Notes: generated by a model from the letters alone, not told the origin. Numbered from the stretch's first letter, positions 34,576 through 43,444 are shown. The stretch: DNA of 47,683 nucleotides from Lentisphaeria bacterium (GCA_017443585.1 JAFSYV010000052.1:1-47683); one strand, 5' to 3'. Program-made: numbers and translations.

Positions 34576-36006
34576 ATGAGCAGCGAATTTCCGCGGCGTA
34601 CGCCCGAATCGCAGGGGATCTCTTCGGCGGTTTTGACCGAAGTCCTGAAAACTCTCGATCATCTTGAATACATGAAAGGCATCGTCATCCTCCGCCGGGG
34701 GAACGTGATCTGCGAGGCCGAATGGGCCCCCTGGGAGAAGGAGACGCCGCAGGCCCTCTGGTCGTTGAGCAAAAGTTTCACCTCATGCGCCGTGGGGTTG
34801 GCCCGGAGCGAAAAGCTCCTCGACCTCGACGACAAACTCGTCGGCTTCTTCCCCGAATACCGCTCCTGCGTCACGGACAACAAGATGTTCGACGTAACCT
34901 TGCGGGATCTGCTGACCATGCGCAGCGGCCACGCCCAGTGCGCGGTCATCTTCGCCTGGTCCGACACGGCGGGCGACTGGGTCCGGGGATTCCTGAGTTC
35001 GCAGCTCGCTTTCGCGCCGGGGAGCCGTTTCGTCTACAACTCGGCGGCCACCTACATGCTCAGCGCCGTCATCCGGCGCGTGACCGGCCTCAACGTCCGG
35101 GAATACCTCATGCCCCGGCTCTTCGAACCGCTGGAGATCACGCCGGGATTGTGGGAAAGCTGCCCCGCCGGGACCAACTTCGGCGGCTTCGGACTGCATT
35201 TGAAGCTCATGGACGTGGCCAAATTCGCCCAGCTCATCCTGGACAAGGGGCGGTGGCAGGGGAAACAGCTGCTCCCGGCGGACTACCTGGAAGAGGCGGC
35301 CCTGCCCCACGCGGACAACTCCATGCGCGAACAGCCCGACTGGCGGTGCGGCTACGGCTACCAGTTCTGGCGCTCCCGCCACGGCTTCCGGGGCGACGGA
35401 GCCTGCGGCCAGTACGCCCTCATGCTCCCGGAAGAGGAGATGGCCGTCGCCGTCAACGCCACCGTGACCGAAATGGGGAAGATCCTGGATATCCTCTGGG
35501 AAAAACTCCTGCCCGGCGTTCAGGCGTCTCCCCTGCCGGAGAACCCCGGGGCTCTGGCGGAACTGGAAGAACTCACAGGCTCGCTCGCCGTCCCCGCCGC
35601 CCCCGCCGCCCCCGCCGGGGGAAAGGCGGAAAAGCGCAGCTGCACCTTCGCCTTCGGCCCCAACTCCGTGGGCATCGAAGGAGGATCCCTCGAAATTTCC
35701 CCCGAAGAGTGCCTCCTTTCGCTGAAAACGCCCCGCGGCACGGAAGAGATCCGCGCGGGCTTCGGCTCCTTCGCCCGGAGCACCGCCCGAATTCAGGACT
35801 TCCGGCCCCATCCGCTGGCGGCCTGCGCCTCGTGGAAGAGCGAAAACCTGCTCGAAATCGATGTGCTCTTCCTCGACGGAACGTTCCGCGACACCTGGGA
35901 GATCGAGTTCGCCGACGGCACGGTCGATTTTCGCTGGCGGACCAAATGTTCTTTGTTCCGGCCCCTGCTGCCGCCCCTGCGGACGGTCCGCTTCGAGGAA
36001 AAGTAA
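34576..36006 (+). CDS. Class C beta-lactamase-fold serine hydrolase
   Basis: 476 aa. The beta-lactamase/DD-peptidase fold is shown by WSLSKSFTS (S63-x-x-K66 nucleophile and base), GSRFVYNSAATYM (second-motif tyrosine) and FRGDGACGQYALMLPEEEMAV (the usual HxG-like third element). Members include esterases, D-aminopeptidases and 6-aminohexanoate hydrolase; they rarely are true beta-lactamases. A C-terminal beta domain (about 370-476) follows a proline/alanine-rich linker (VPAAPAAPAGGK). No signal peptide, so probably cytoplasmic. The ATG at 34576 has GGAG nine bases upstream. Confidence 0.87.
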   Translation: MSSEFPRRTPESQGISSAVLTEVLKTLDHLEYMKGIVILRRGNVICEAEWAPWEKETPQALWSLSKSFTSCAVGLARSEKLLDLDDKLVGFFPEYRSCVTDNKMFDVTLRDLLTMRSGHAQCAVIFAWSDTAGDWVRGFLSSQLAFAPGSRFVYNSAATYMLSAVIRRVTGLNVREYLMPRLFEPLEITPGLWESCPAGTNFGGFGLHLKLMDVAKFAQLILDKGRWQGKQLLPADYLEEAALPHADNSMREQPDWRCGYGYQFWRSRHGFRGDGACGQYALMLPEEEMAVAVNATVTEMGKILDILWEKLLPGVQASPLPENPGALAELEELTGSLAVPAAPAAPAGGKAEKRSCTFAFGPNSVGIEGGSLEISPEECLLSLKTPRGTEEIRAGFGSFARSTARIQDFRPHPLAACASWKSENLLEIDVLFLDGTFRDTWEIEFADGTVDFRWRTKCSLFRPLLPPLRTVRFEEK

Positions 36007-36042
36007 GGCCGGAAAGCCCGCCGGACCGGAGGGGGAAGTTCC

Positions 36043-37623
36043 TCACTTGCGGAGGATCACCAGCTGGTGAACGGCGCGGCTCATGGCCGTATTGATCCCG
36101 TTTCCGGTCCAGCGTTCATCGTTGTCGTCGACATCCAGCAGGATCACGACTTTCGCTTCACAGCCCTTGAACTTCATGTAGGTGAAATAGGCGATCTCCA
36201 TCGCGCCGACCGTTGCGGGCCGGTTCACGATATGGAATCTCCCCACGTCGGGATCGTCGCCGATGGAGGTATGTTCGAGGGCATGGCCGCCCAGAATGAC
36301 GATGTCCTGAAGCGGGACCTGTTCCGTCATGACCAGCCGTTCCAGTTCCTGCTCGAGAAGCTGACGGCTGTCCCCGCGCAGGACATGGATGTCCGCCCCT
36401 TCGGGGGCCGAGTCCAGGATCTCGGAAGGCATGGACTGATAGGGTTTCAGCGCTTCGAAGATCTTCCTGGTGTTGCGGCAGTTCTTCGTCAGCTGCACCG
36501 GCGGGATCCCGAAATCCGGCAGGGTCAACTCCCCGGTGAAGATATTCTGGTCGGGGTCGTAGAAGATGTAGAAGGGCCCGTCCGCGGGGACCAGCATGGA
36601 GATGACCTCCCACGCCTTGGGGGTGAAATCCTGCCCCTCGTCCACCACGACGGCATCGTAACAGAAACAGGTCCTGTAGAGATACTCTTTCAGCAGTCTC
36701 GGCAGGACCTCGGAGTAAAGTCGCGGATCGCTCCGGTACATTCCGATCTGCTCTTCGGGGATCTTCAGCAGTTCGATGCAGAATTCGAAAAAGGCCGCCG
36801 CCTTGATCGACGGAAAGTCCTCCACCTCGCACCGGAGGTGCTCGGCGAGCAACTGGTTGAAGCACAGCAGCAGCACTTTCGCCCCCTGCGCCGCCAGCCG
36901 TTCCGCCTTTTTGACGGCCATGACGGTCTTGCCCGATCCGGCGCATCCGCGGATCTGGAGGCGCGGGAAGCTTTCCAGAGCGTCCAGAAGAGCGCACTGC
37001 TGTTCGGTCAGCAGGAAGAACTGCTTCTCTTCGATGCCGATCCGTTCCGAGAGCTTCTTTCCGTACTCGAAGACGGGAGACAGCACATGCAGGACATCTT
37101 CCGGCGAAACGGTCCCGTGCAGAACGGCCGGGAGCTGCGCTTCCAGCAAAACGTTCGAGGCGAAATTTTCGATGTACGGCAGGCCGGGTCCGGTCAGCAC
37201 GATCCCCTGGGCTTCCGCGGGCCAGATCCCCCGGACGCCGCAGGAGGGGAAACAGACGCCGTGGGCGAATCGCATCGGGATCTCCCGGTTCAGAGACTCC
37301 CGGAGCAGCTTCAAGACCGCATATTTGTTGCGCTTGGCCTGCTCCACGGGATCGATGGGGCGGTCCTCCTGATACCACCGGCCGTTCCGGTAGGAAATGG
37401 CGCCGCCCTTGACTTCGAGGACCAGCATCCCCTTCTGCGGATGATAAAGCAGGAAATCGATCTCGCCGTCCCAGCGTTTTCCGTTCAAATCGCGCGTTAT
37501 GTAGTCGAACGAATGAAAGACGTACCATTCGTCGGAAAGATTTTTCCTTATCGCCTCGAAAACGATCCGCTCCGACATGGGCCGCCGGGTCAGGTCGCAT
37601 TCGACAGGTATCATTATCGCCAT
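36043..37623 (-). CDS. NERD-domain nuclease / SF1 helicase fusion
   Basis: 526 aa. The N-terminal nuclease-related domain has GEIDFLLYHPQKGMLVLEVKGG (E54, D56, E70, K72), the PD-(D/E)xK-like core of NERD. A UvrD-like superfamily 1 motor follows: GCAGSGKTVMAVKKAERL (Walker A 226-233), VVVDEGQDF (DEGQD, 328-332), LTKNCRNTRKIFEAL (motif IV/V region) and a UvrD_C2-type end FKGCEAKVVILLD and NTAMSRAVHQLVIL. It likely acts on DNA. Last gene of the dynamin operon, 23 bp after the LeoA-like GTPase. NERD-helicases are common in prokaryotic accessory regions. Confident in domains, not in substrate. Confidence 0.87.
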   Translation of the reverse strand: MAIMIPVECDLTRRPMSERIVFEAIRKNLSDEWYVFHSFDYITRDLNGKRWDGEIDFLLYHPQKGMLVLEVKGGAISYRNGRWYQEDRPIDPVEQAKRNKYAVLKLLRESLNREIPMRFAHGVCFPSCGVRGIWPAEAQGIVLTGPGLPYIENFASNVLLEAQLPAVLHGTVSPEDVLHVLSPVFEYGKKLSERIGIEEKQFFLLTEQQCALLDALESFPRLQIRGCAGSGKTVMAVKKAERLAAQGAKVLLLCFNQLLAEHLRCEVEDFPSIKAAAFFEFCIELLKIPEEQIGMYRSDPRLYSEVLPRLLKEYLYRTCFCYDAVVVDEGQDFTPKAWEVISMLVPADGPFYIFYDPDQNIFTGELTLPDFGIPPVQLTKNCRNTRKIFEALKPYQSMPSEILDSAPEGADIHVLRGDSRQLLEQELERLVMTEQVPLQDIVILGGHALEHTSIGDDPDVGRFHIVNRPATVGAMEIAYFTYMKFKGCEAKVVILLDVDDNDERWTGNGINTAMSRAVHQLVILRK

Positions 37624-37646
37624 GGCAGACGGACACCTTTCATTTA

Positions 37647-39236
37647 TCAGGAAAGTTCACTCTTCAAAGTTGTGAAATCGGCGTTGATCGAGGTAAGAAT
37701 TTGCACCAGCTCCTTTTTCCTTGCGGCCTCCTCGAGTTGTTTTTCTATTCTTTCACGCAAGGTGGATTGTATTCGGGTCAGTTGTGCGTACATGGAATTT
37801 TCCTGCTGTTTCATTGCTTCGAATTGTGCCGGCACACCGGACTCGATCTCATCGAATGATTCGGCAAGCGATCTTCGGGCATGGTCCATTTCCGCCTGGT
37901 GCTTTTTGTCTTGGGCGAACATGATGATGTCGATGACGGACCCCAGCGCGGACAGCCACGGTCCGAGACCTTTGACGAAGTTTGTCAGCTTGGTTGCTCC
38001 CCACGGTTTGAATTTTCCGCCGAAGAAATGGACGATTTTCAAAACGCCGTCCTTGGTAACGGAGCTCACCAGTTTGCTGAGACCGATGGCCCCGGATTTG
38101 AAGGCTGTGAGGTCGATGGGATTGTTCACCGAGATCTCGTTGAAGTTCGCGGCGGCGGCCTTCAGCTGATTTTCGTAGTCGGTCACGCCCTGATCGACAT
38201 CGGCAAGTGCTTCTTCCAATTCGGACACGATCTGGTTGAGATCGTTTATGAATTGGGCATCGTTCATGATTTCTTCCAGCTTCAGTTCCGCGTTTTCCAG
38301 TTCGAGCTGGAATTGATTCAGCGTTTCATCTGCCAGCAGCCCCATGAGTCGGTGTTTGAGCGCTTTGATTTGCTGGCGGATTCGGAGACTTGCCTCGGAG
38401 GCGGCTCTGTCGTACCGGGAAAGCGCATGGGAAACGATTTTCAGCTGACGGCGCGAAAACTCATCGGCGGCTTGATTTTTGGAAAAGGCCGTTATATAGG
38501 CGTCGAGGAAGGATTCGACGATGTTGATCCGCGAGAGGATCTTGCCCGTGAGCGCTTTTTCTTTTATGAAAAGATTCAGGTTCTGAAGAAACTCCTCAAA
38601 ATGGCTTTCCGCAATCAGTTCGGGGATATTTTCCCTGACTCCCGTCGCAAAATCTTCGATATCGACGATGGTGAAATGCAGTTTTGCCAGCTCCTCTTCG
38701 CTGCCAATGAAGTCTTTGGTATCCCGACGCCAGTTCGCCTCGTTTTCTGCCGGTTCCTGATTCCTCTTGTTCATCAGGAGCATGGTCTTGCTGAAATACT
38801 TGCCTTGGATGAGACTTTTGAAATTCGCTCCGATTTCGCGCGTGAAGCCCTGGATCGTAATCATGTAGATCAGCAGATCGGCCTTCCGGATAAAGTCGAG
38901 AGAAAGACCATCGTGTTCGGGCCGTCCTGCATAGATGCCTGGCGTATCTGCGATGAGGACGCCGTTCCACGGATAGATTTTGATGGCATCGGTGGTAATG
39001 TCCTGGCCGATTGCGATGTTTTCGTCTTTTGTCAGGACTTGGACGAGGGTCGATTTCCCGGAGGAATACTGACCGCAAACCGCAATTTTGAGGGTAGTCT
39101 CTTCTTCTTTTTCCTTCAGTGTGCTTTGGAGCCGCTTCAAGTCGTCCTGAAGCATGGGTTCATCTTTAAGCTGAAAAACCTTTTCGCAGTTTTTCTGAAA
39201 CTCGGCGTTTTTATGCAGAAATTCAAATTCCGTCAT
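37647..39236 (-). CDS. Dynamin-like GTPase (LeoA-like)
   Basis: 529 aa. GTPase motifs: VCGQYSSGKSTLVQ (G1, 55-62), DITTDAIKIYPW (switch I threonine), IADTPGIYAG (G3, 97-100) and LLMNKRNQ (G4-like; NKRN instead of NKxD). The remainder is long helical stalk: NQFQLELENAELKLEEIM, VSELEEALADVDQGV and ARRSLAESFDEIESG. A moderately hydrophobic stretch (about 380-450) includes LSALGSVIDIIMFA. Dynamin-like bacterial proteins remodel or bind membranes using GTP. AGGA lies eight bases before the ATG. This gene is clearly lower in G+C than its flanks (30/60 at 38281-38340; 41/60 at 35281-35340 in the flank). Eleos-type LeoA is the nearest family I can name. Confidence 0.82.
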   Translation of the reverse strand: MTEFEFLHKNAEFQKNCEKVFQLKDEPMLQDDLKRLQSTLKEKEEETTLKIAVCGQYSSGKSTLVQVLTKDENIAIGQDITTDAIKIYPWNGVLIADTPGIYAGRPEHDGLSLDFIRKADLLIYMITIQGFTREIGANFKSLIQGKYFSKTMLLMNKRNQEPAENEANWRRDTKDFIGSEEELAKLHFTIVDIEDFATGVRENIPELIAESHFEEFLQNLNLFIKEKALTGKILSRINIVESFLDAYITAFSKNQAADEFSRRQLKIVSHALSRYDRAASEASLRIRQQIKALKHRLMGLLADETLNQFQLELENAELKLEEIMNDAQFINDLNQIVSELEEALADVDQGVTDYENQLKAAAANFNEISVNNPIDLTAFKSGAIGLSKLVSSVTKDGVLKIVHFFGGKFKPWGATKLTNFVKGLGPWLSALGSVIDIIMFAQDKKHQAEMDHARRSLAESFDEIESGVPAQFEAMKQQENSMYAQLTRIQSTLRERIEKQLEEAARKKELVQILTSINADFTTLKSELS

Positions 39237-39267
39237 GATCGATATCCTTTCACGCTGAAAATGTTGT

Positions 39268-41220
39268 TCATGCGGGTTTCACGGTCTCGCGGGGACCGTT
39301 CGACCGGGAACTGTCGGACAACAGGCGAGCCTCCCGCTCGGCAAGTTTTTCACGATTTTCGGAAGCCGTCCGAAAAAGCGACTGATTCAGGTCGGCAAAT
39401 GCTCGGCAGATGTGGATGAGCGCCTGCTGGGCGTTGACCGCCTCATCAATTTTACCGAGGATTGATGGAAAAACCTGTTCTTCGCAGACTTTGAGCACCT
39501 GTCCGGCAAGCGAGCTTATGGCTTCGTCAAGACATTCATCAAATTTTTCCTCAAGCTCTCTGATTTTTGTTGCTTTGCTCTTGAAAAGACCGGCAATGAA
39601 ACCCAAGGCTGCCCCAAGAAGGGCCAAACCCGCCACGGCCCAGCCGCCGCCCGGGATCCAACCGAAAGCAGCCGCGGTTGCCAACAGACCAGAGGTGATG
39701 CCGCCGAACTTCATGATGTCCGCCCAAGGCAAGGAATAGGCTTCCAGCCCGGAAAAATCGGCATTGGTTTCTATGATGAATTCAACCTGACGGGACATTT
39801 CTTCCAAAATCTCTCTTATTTCCGCCATGAAATTCTGGAGGACTTTTTCGGGGACGGAGGGCAGTTTTTCCTGCAGCTCGCTGTTCCAGAGACCTTGGAT
39901 CGTATCCTTGCCGTACTTGTTCTCAATGCAGGTTTCCGCAATGTCGTAAGTGTCGATGAGCTCTCTCGCTTCAGTTGCGATCATGATTCCGAGAGAATCC
40001 TTGAATGAAGCGATGCATCGTTCCACCTTCTGCTCCGTTTTCCGGATCAACTTCAGCACCTGTTCCGTCTGCTTCAAGCAACTGTCGATAGGCCGGCTGT
40101 TTTTTTGCGCAAAATATTCGACTTGGGAAATGAAATACTCTCGAATGGTCCTGACCCGGATGGCTGCTCCGCGCTCCAAAATATTTTTTACGAGACGGTT
40201 CCGGATCTCTCCGAATCTGGAAAGTTCGTAGAGGTCGATCCGCGAAACCTCGTTTTCCCGGAAGAAACGATCCAGCTCAGGATTGTGCCCCCGGCTGTAG
40301 AACGCAGCTTGTGCGTGAATGGGAAGGATCTCCACTTTCCGGTTTCCGACCGCACTGGAAATGCGTGCGAAATTGCCGGCTTGCGCTTCCGGAGAGACTT
40401 CCCGCTCCTTTCGGCGCAACTTGAACATCCGGTAATCGGAAATATCCGCTTTTACGTTGAGAAGGACGAGGATATCTTTCCCTTTTGCACAAATTTCGTT
40501 CAGATATTTCAGTTCGGCCTGTTCGATGTTGTCAGAGGTGAACATGAAGAGTGCGATATCGGCTCTCAGGAGAAGATCGTGCGCCATGCGCTCTTCTTCG
40601 CCGATGCCTGTGCCGTCCTTGTTCTTGTCTCGCACGGAAAGACTTCCAGGCGTGTCGTATACTTTAAGGTTGTACCAGGTGTAGTCGTGGATTTCCTGTG
40701 TCGTGCTTTGACCTCCCTTGCCGATGCTTTCTCCGCTGCCTCGGGTCAATGCTTCACGAACCGTGCTTTTCCCTACTTTTGTCTTGCCGAAAAGAACGAC
40801 TTTAAATTTTGTAAGATCATCCTTCAGCAACAGGGTTTTTTCCTGAATGTTACGGACGGCATCTTTCAGGGATCGGGCGAAAAGGTTGATTGTCGATTGC
40901 AGTTGCGCCGCAGATTTTTTCTGATTCGGCTGGTTTTTGCCCAAGTTCAAATAGCCCGGGATCTCTACCTCCCTGAGCCGGGTCAGAAGCAGTTGCACCT
41001 CGTTGTCAAGGCTGCCGATTTTGCGGACTTCCTCCGTAACGCTGTCGTACTCCCGGCAGGCGATTTCCTTGCAGTATATAAGTGCTTTCAGAAAATTAAG
41101 ATAGTCTTCGACCAGGCGGATCACATCCGGTTTTGGAAGCTGAGGCGTTTTATTTTTTGCGAAGTCGAGCCCCTGTACGGAACTCGTTATTTCAGAGATC
41201 TTTTTCAGAATTTTATTCAT
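39268..41220 (-). CDS. Dynamin-like GTPase with glycine-rich hydrophobic segment (LeoBC-like)
   Basis: 650 aa. Helical N-terminus (1-135), then GTPase motifs: LFGKTKVGKSTVREALT (G1, 145-152), GGQSTTQEI (switch I), VYDTPGSLS (G3, 189-192) and LVLLNVKADI (G4-like, 255-259, NVKAD not NKxD). A long helical region follows, and a strongly hydrophobic glycine-rich stretch (about 506-547: GLLATAAAFGWIPGGGWAV, LGAALGFIAGLF) suits a membrane-inserting paddle. C-terminal helices contain LEEKFDECLDEAISSLAG. Locally AT-rich (22/60 G+C at 39541-39600). Follows the coiled-coil gene by 16 bp and precedes the second GTPase by 31 bp. The pairing of two unlike dynamins matches LeoA/LeoBC, though the assignment is by architecture only. 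Confidence 0.8.
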   Translation of the reverse strand: MNKILKKISEITSSVQGLDFAKNKTPQLPKPDVIRLVEDYLNFLKALIYCKEIACREYDSVTEEVRKIGSLDNEVQLLLTRLREVEIPGYLNLGKNQPNQKKSAAQLQSTINLFARSLKDAVRNIQEKTLLLKDDLTKFKVVLFGKTKVGKSTVREALTRGSGESIGKGGQSTTQEIHDYTWYNLKVYDTPGSLSVRDKNKDGTGIGEEERMAHDLLLRADIALFMFTSDNIEQAELKYLNEICAKGKDILVLLNVKADISDYRMFKLRRKEREVSPEAQAGNFARISSAVGNRKVEILPIHAQAAFYSRGHNPELDRFFRENEVSRIDLYELSRFGEIRNRLVKNILERGAAIRVRTIREYFISQVEYFAQKNSRPIDSCLKQTEQVLKLIRKTEQKVERCIASFKDSLGIMIATEARELIDTYDIAETCIENKYGKDTIQGLWNSELQEKLPSVPEKVLQNFMAEIREILEEMSRQVEFIIETNADFSGLEAYSLPWADIMKFGGITSGLLATAAAFGWIPGGGWAVAGLALLGAALGFIAGLFKSKATKIRELEEKFDECLDEAISSLAGQVLKVCEEQVFPSILGKIDEAVNAQQALIHICRAFADLNQSLFRTASENREKLAEREARLLSDSSRSNGPRETVKPA

Positions 41221-41236
41221 GATGCGCGGCTCCGGT

Positions 41237-41647
41237 TCACCTCTGAAATTCCGAGACGGCTTCTTTCAATTCCTCCATCTTCTTTCCCAATGCGGAAACG
41301 TTGTTTTCGTAGGGTTGGATCTCTGAGTGGATCTTCATGACGTATTCCTCCGCAGACTTGTGGATCCCATCCAGCTTCCCCAGAACACTCTCTTCACATT
41401 TTTCGAGTTCCGACGAAATATTCTGCAGGGCGGTCTTGTCTTCGGCGATTCTCTGTTCAAGCACCTCGGACATGACTTTCGTCGAGCGGTTCAGTTCCCC
41501 GAGTTTGCTCAGTTGCGCTTCGACTTCACTTGAGACCCTTTCGAACTCGTCCAGCTTCTTTTCCACCTCGATGCACCGGGCTTCAAGCTTTTCCAGAGTG
41601 TCATCCTCTCGGGAAAGCTGCAAAAGGACCTTGAACCAACGAAACAT
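41237..41647 (-). CDS. Short coiled-coil protein, first gene of the dynamin operon
   Basis: 136 aa, almost wholly heptad-patterned helix: LEKLEARCIEVEKKLDEFE, VEAQLSKLGELN, SSELEKCEESVLGKLD, ALGKKMEELKEAVSEF. No domain recognised; the first residues MFRWFKVLLQL are hydrophobic and amphipathic and could touch membrane. AGGAGG lies five bases before the ATG, the best ribosome-binding site of the operon. The close spacing with the GTPases suggests a partner or adaptor of the dynamins. Function unknown. Confidence 0.75.
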   Translation of the reverse strand: MFRWFKVLLQLSREDDTLEKLEARCIEVEKKLDEFERVSSEVEAQLSKLGELNRSTKVMSEVLEQRIAEDKTALQNISSELEKCEESVLGKLDGIHKSAEEYVMKIHSEIQPYENNVSALGKKMEELKEAVSEFQR

Positions 41648-41725
41648 TTTTTCCTCCTTGTTGCGAAGCTCCGGCGGAAATTCGCCTCAGCTTCGCTTTT
41701 TTATGATCGACTGAAACTGTTGGAT

Positions 41726-41754
41726 AATATACATCCGGATGAAAAGATTTGCAA
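41726..41754 (-). promoter_or_regulatory. Sigma70-type promoter of the dynamin/NERD-helicase operon
   Basis: Minus-strand -35 TTGCAA (41754-41749), 17 bp, -10 TATATT (41731-41726). The only such promoter seen for the four genes down to 36043, so they are probably one transcript. It is divergent from the SanA-like gene's promoter. Confidence 0.65.
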
Positions 41755-41811
41755 GTTGCGCGCAGAAAAAAACTTTTCATGGAAATGGAAAATCCGAAGT
41801 TCCTTCTCTCC

Positions 41812-41840
41812 TTGCAATTCGCCGCGGACGGTGGTATATT
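41812..41840 (+). promoter_or_regulatory. Sigma70-type promoter of the SanA-like gene
   Basis: -35 TTGCAA (41812-41817), 17 bp, extended -10 TGgTATATT (-10 at 41835-41840). Predicted start about 36 nt before the GTG at 41883. Confidence 0.65.
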
Positions 41841-41882
41841 ACAGCGGTGTTTTTGGTTTGAAGTTCTCGGAAAGGAGATATC

Positions 41883-42575
41883 GTGGCCGACGGAGAAAAG
41901 AAAGTTTCGAAAAAATCGGGGTTCGGGACCAAGGTCAGGGCTTTCGCCCGGTCGAGGGCGGTCAGGATCGTGCTCATTTGCGGAGCGCTCCTCGCGCCGG
42001 CGGCTGCCGCACTGCTTCTCTGGGCCGATCATCAGGTGGAAAAGGCCGCCGCGTACGTCCATACCCAGGTCGGGGAGGTGCCGGCCCGTGAATACGGGCT
42101 GCTGCTGGGAACGGCGCGGATCGTCCGCGGGGGATACCTCAACGAGTATTTTCTCCGCCGGATCCGAGCCGCCGTTCAGCTCTACAAGGCGGGGAAGGTC
42201 AAAAAGATCATCGTTTCCGGAGACAACCGCCGCAGGGAGTACAACGAGCCGCAGGATATGAAAGACGCCCTCATGGCCGAAGGCATTCCCGAAGCGGCGA
42301 TCCTCATGGATTTCGCCGGATTCAGGACGCTTGATTCCGTGGTCCGGGCCCGGAACGTCTTCGGCGTCCGGACCTTCACCGTTATCTCACAGCAATTCCA
42401 CTGCGCACGGGCGGTCTACCTGGCCCGTGCCAACGGTCTCGACGCCGTCGGCTTCGCGGCGGAAGAGGTTCCCGCCCGGTTCCGGTTCAAGAACGCCTTC
42501 CGGGAGCCGCTGGCCCGAGCCAAGGCCTTTCTGGACCTCCATCTGCTCGGGACCCGGCCTCACTTCGAGAAGTAG
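41883..42575 (+). CDS. SanA/YdcF-type DUF218 membrane-anchored protein
   Basis: 230 aa. A single N-terminal transmembrane helix (about 30-48, VLICGALLAPAAAALLLWA) leads into a periplasmic DUF218 domain: YGLLLGTARI, FLRRIRAAVQLYKAGKVKKII, SGDNRRREYNEPQDMKDAL, RTLDSVVRARNVFG and VISQQFHCARAVYLAR. E. coli SanA affects outer-membrane permeability to vancomycin; ElyC/YdcF relatives act in envelope polymer metabolism. Start GTG at 41883 with AAAGGAG directly upstream. Convergent with the amidohydrolase (9 bp between stops). Confidence 0.88.
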   Translation: MADGEKKVSKKSGFGTKVRAFARSRAVRIVLICGALLAPAAAALLLWADHQVEKAAAYVHTQVGEVPAREYGLLLGTARIVRGGYLNEYFLRRIRAAVQLYKAGKVKKIIVSGDNRRREYNEPQDMKDALMAEGIPEAAILMDFAGFRTLDSVVRARNVFGVRTFTVISQQFHCARAVYLARANGLDAVGFAAEEVPARFRFKNAFREPLARAKAFLDLHLLGTRPHFEK

Positions 42576-42584
42576 AGAGAAAAC

Positions 42585-43415
42585 TTATTTCTCTCCCAAT
42601 GCCGCGAACTCGGGGAAGAGCCGCCGGGCGTTTTCGAGCATGAAGCGCTCCTCGGCGTCGTGCCAGCTGTAGGTCTTGCCCACCTCCTGGAAGAACATCC
42701 GCGTGAACTCCGCCAGACTGAGGATGCGCTTCCAGAACTCGGGCCGGCCGTAAAAGCCGTCGCAGGCGAACATCAGCCGGTCGGAAAAACTCTCTCCGTA
42801 ACTGGTCCGGCGGTCCAGATTGTGGATCAGCCAGTCGTAGTCCACCAGCCCCGTCACCGTGCAGCTGATGTTGCGGTAATAGAAGACGGACTCGAAAAGC
42901 TCGTTGACCCACGGTACCCCCAGATGGCCCTGCACCAGCTTCAGTTTCGGGAACAGGTCGCCCAGAGTGTCCAGCATGGAGGGCTTCATGTGCGCGGGGC
43001 CGGGAGGCACGGGGATGGTCAGCTGGTCCTGCCGCCGGTGCGAAATGATCCCCACGTGGAAGAGGACGGGCATTTCCAGTTCCTCCGCACGGGCGTAGAT
43101 GGGGAAATAGGCCGGATCGTTGTAATCCTTCGGAGGCCGGATCGCCTTCAGCCCGACGAAGCCCCGTTCTTTGAGGCGGTCCACCTGATCGGGCCCCTGG
43201 AAAAAGTCGATGTACCCGAAGGGCACGAAGAGGCCGGGATAGCGCTTCCCCACCTCGAGGACTTCGTCGTTCCCGGCGAATTCGAACTCCGGCACGTAGC
43301 ACTCCAACGGCAGCAGCCACACCTGTTTCACCAGGCCCGACTCCGCCACCTCGTCCAAATGGCGGCTGTCGAAGTTGTGCACCAGATGCGCATGGGCGTC
43401 GATAAAAGGTTTCAT
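42585..43415 (-). CDS. Amidohydrolase-family metal-dependent hydrolase
   Basis: 276-aa amidohydrolase-2 TIM barrel: IDAHAHLVHN (HxH), MPVLFHVGIISHRR, KLVQGHLGVPW and RLMFACDGFYG with the terminal aspartate. It is distinct from the two tandem copies at the left of the window. AAGGAG about eight bases before the ATG. It starts 29 bp after the stop of the TIR-STAND gene on the same strand, so the two may be cotranscribed; whether it takes part in defence is unknown. Reaction not predicted. Confidence 0.83.
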   Translation of the reverse strand: MKPFIDAHAHLVHNFDSRHLDEVAESGLVKQVWLLPLECYVPEFEFAGNDEVLEVGKRYPGLFVPFGYIDFFQGPDQVDRLKERGFVGLKAIRPPKDYNDPAYFPIYARAEELEMPVLFHVGIISHRRQDQLTIPVPPGPAHMKPSMLDTLGDLFPKLKLVQGHLGVPWVNELFESVFYYRNISCTVTGLVDYDWLIHNLDRRTSYGESFSDRLMFACDGFYGRPEFWKRILSLAEFTRMFFQEVGKTYSWHDAEERFMLENARRLFPEFAALGEK

Positions 43416-43444
43416 GATCGGTCTCCTTAGTATTTCTTTAATTT

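Noticed and set aside
34576..36006. True beta-lactamase (antibiotic resistance)
   Set aside because: Only the general serine hydrolase fold motifs are present; no signal peptide, and a C-terminal extension typical of esterase-like relatives.
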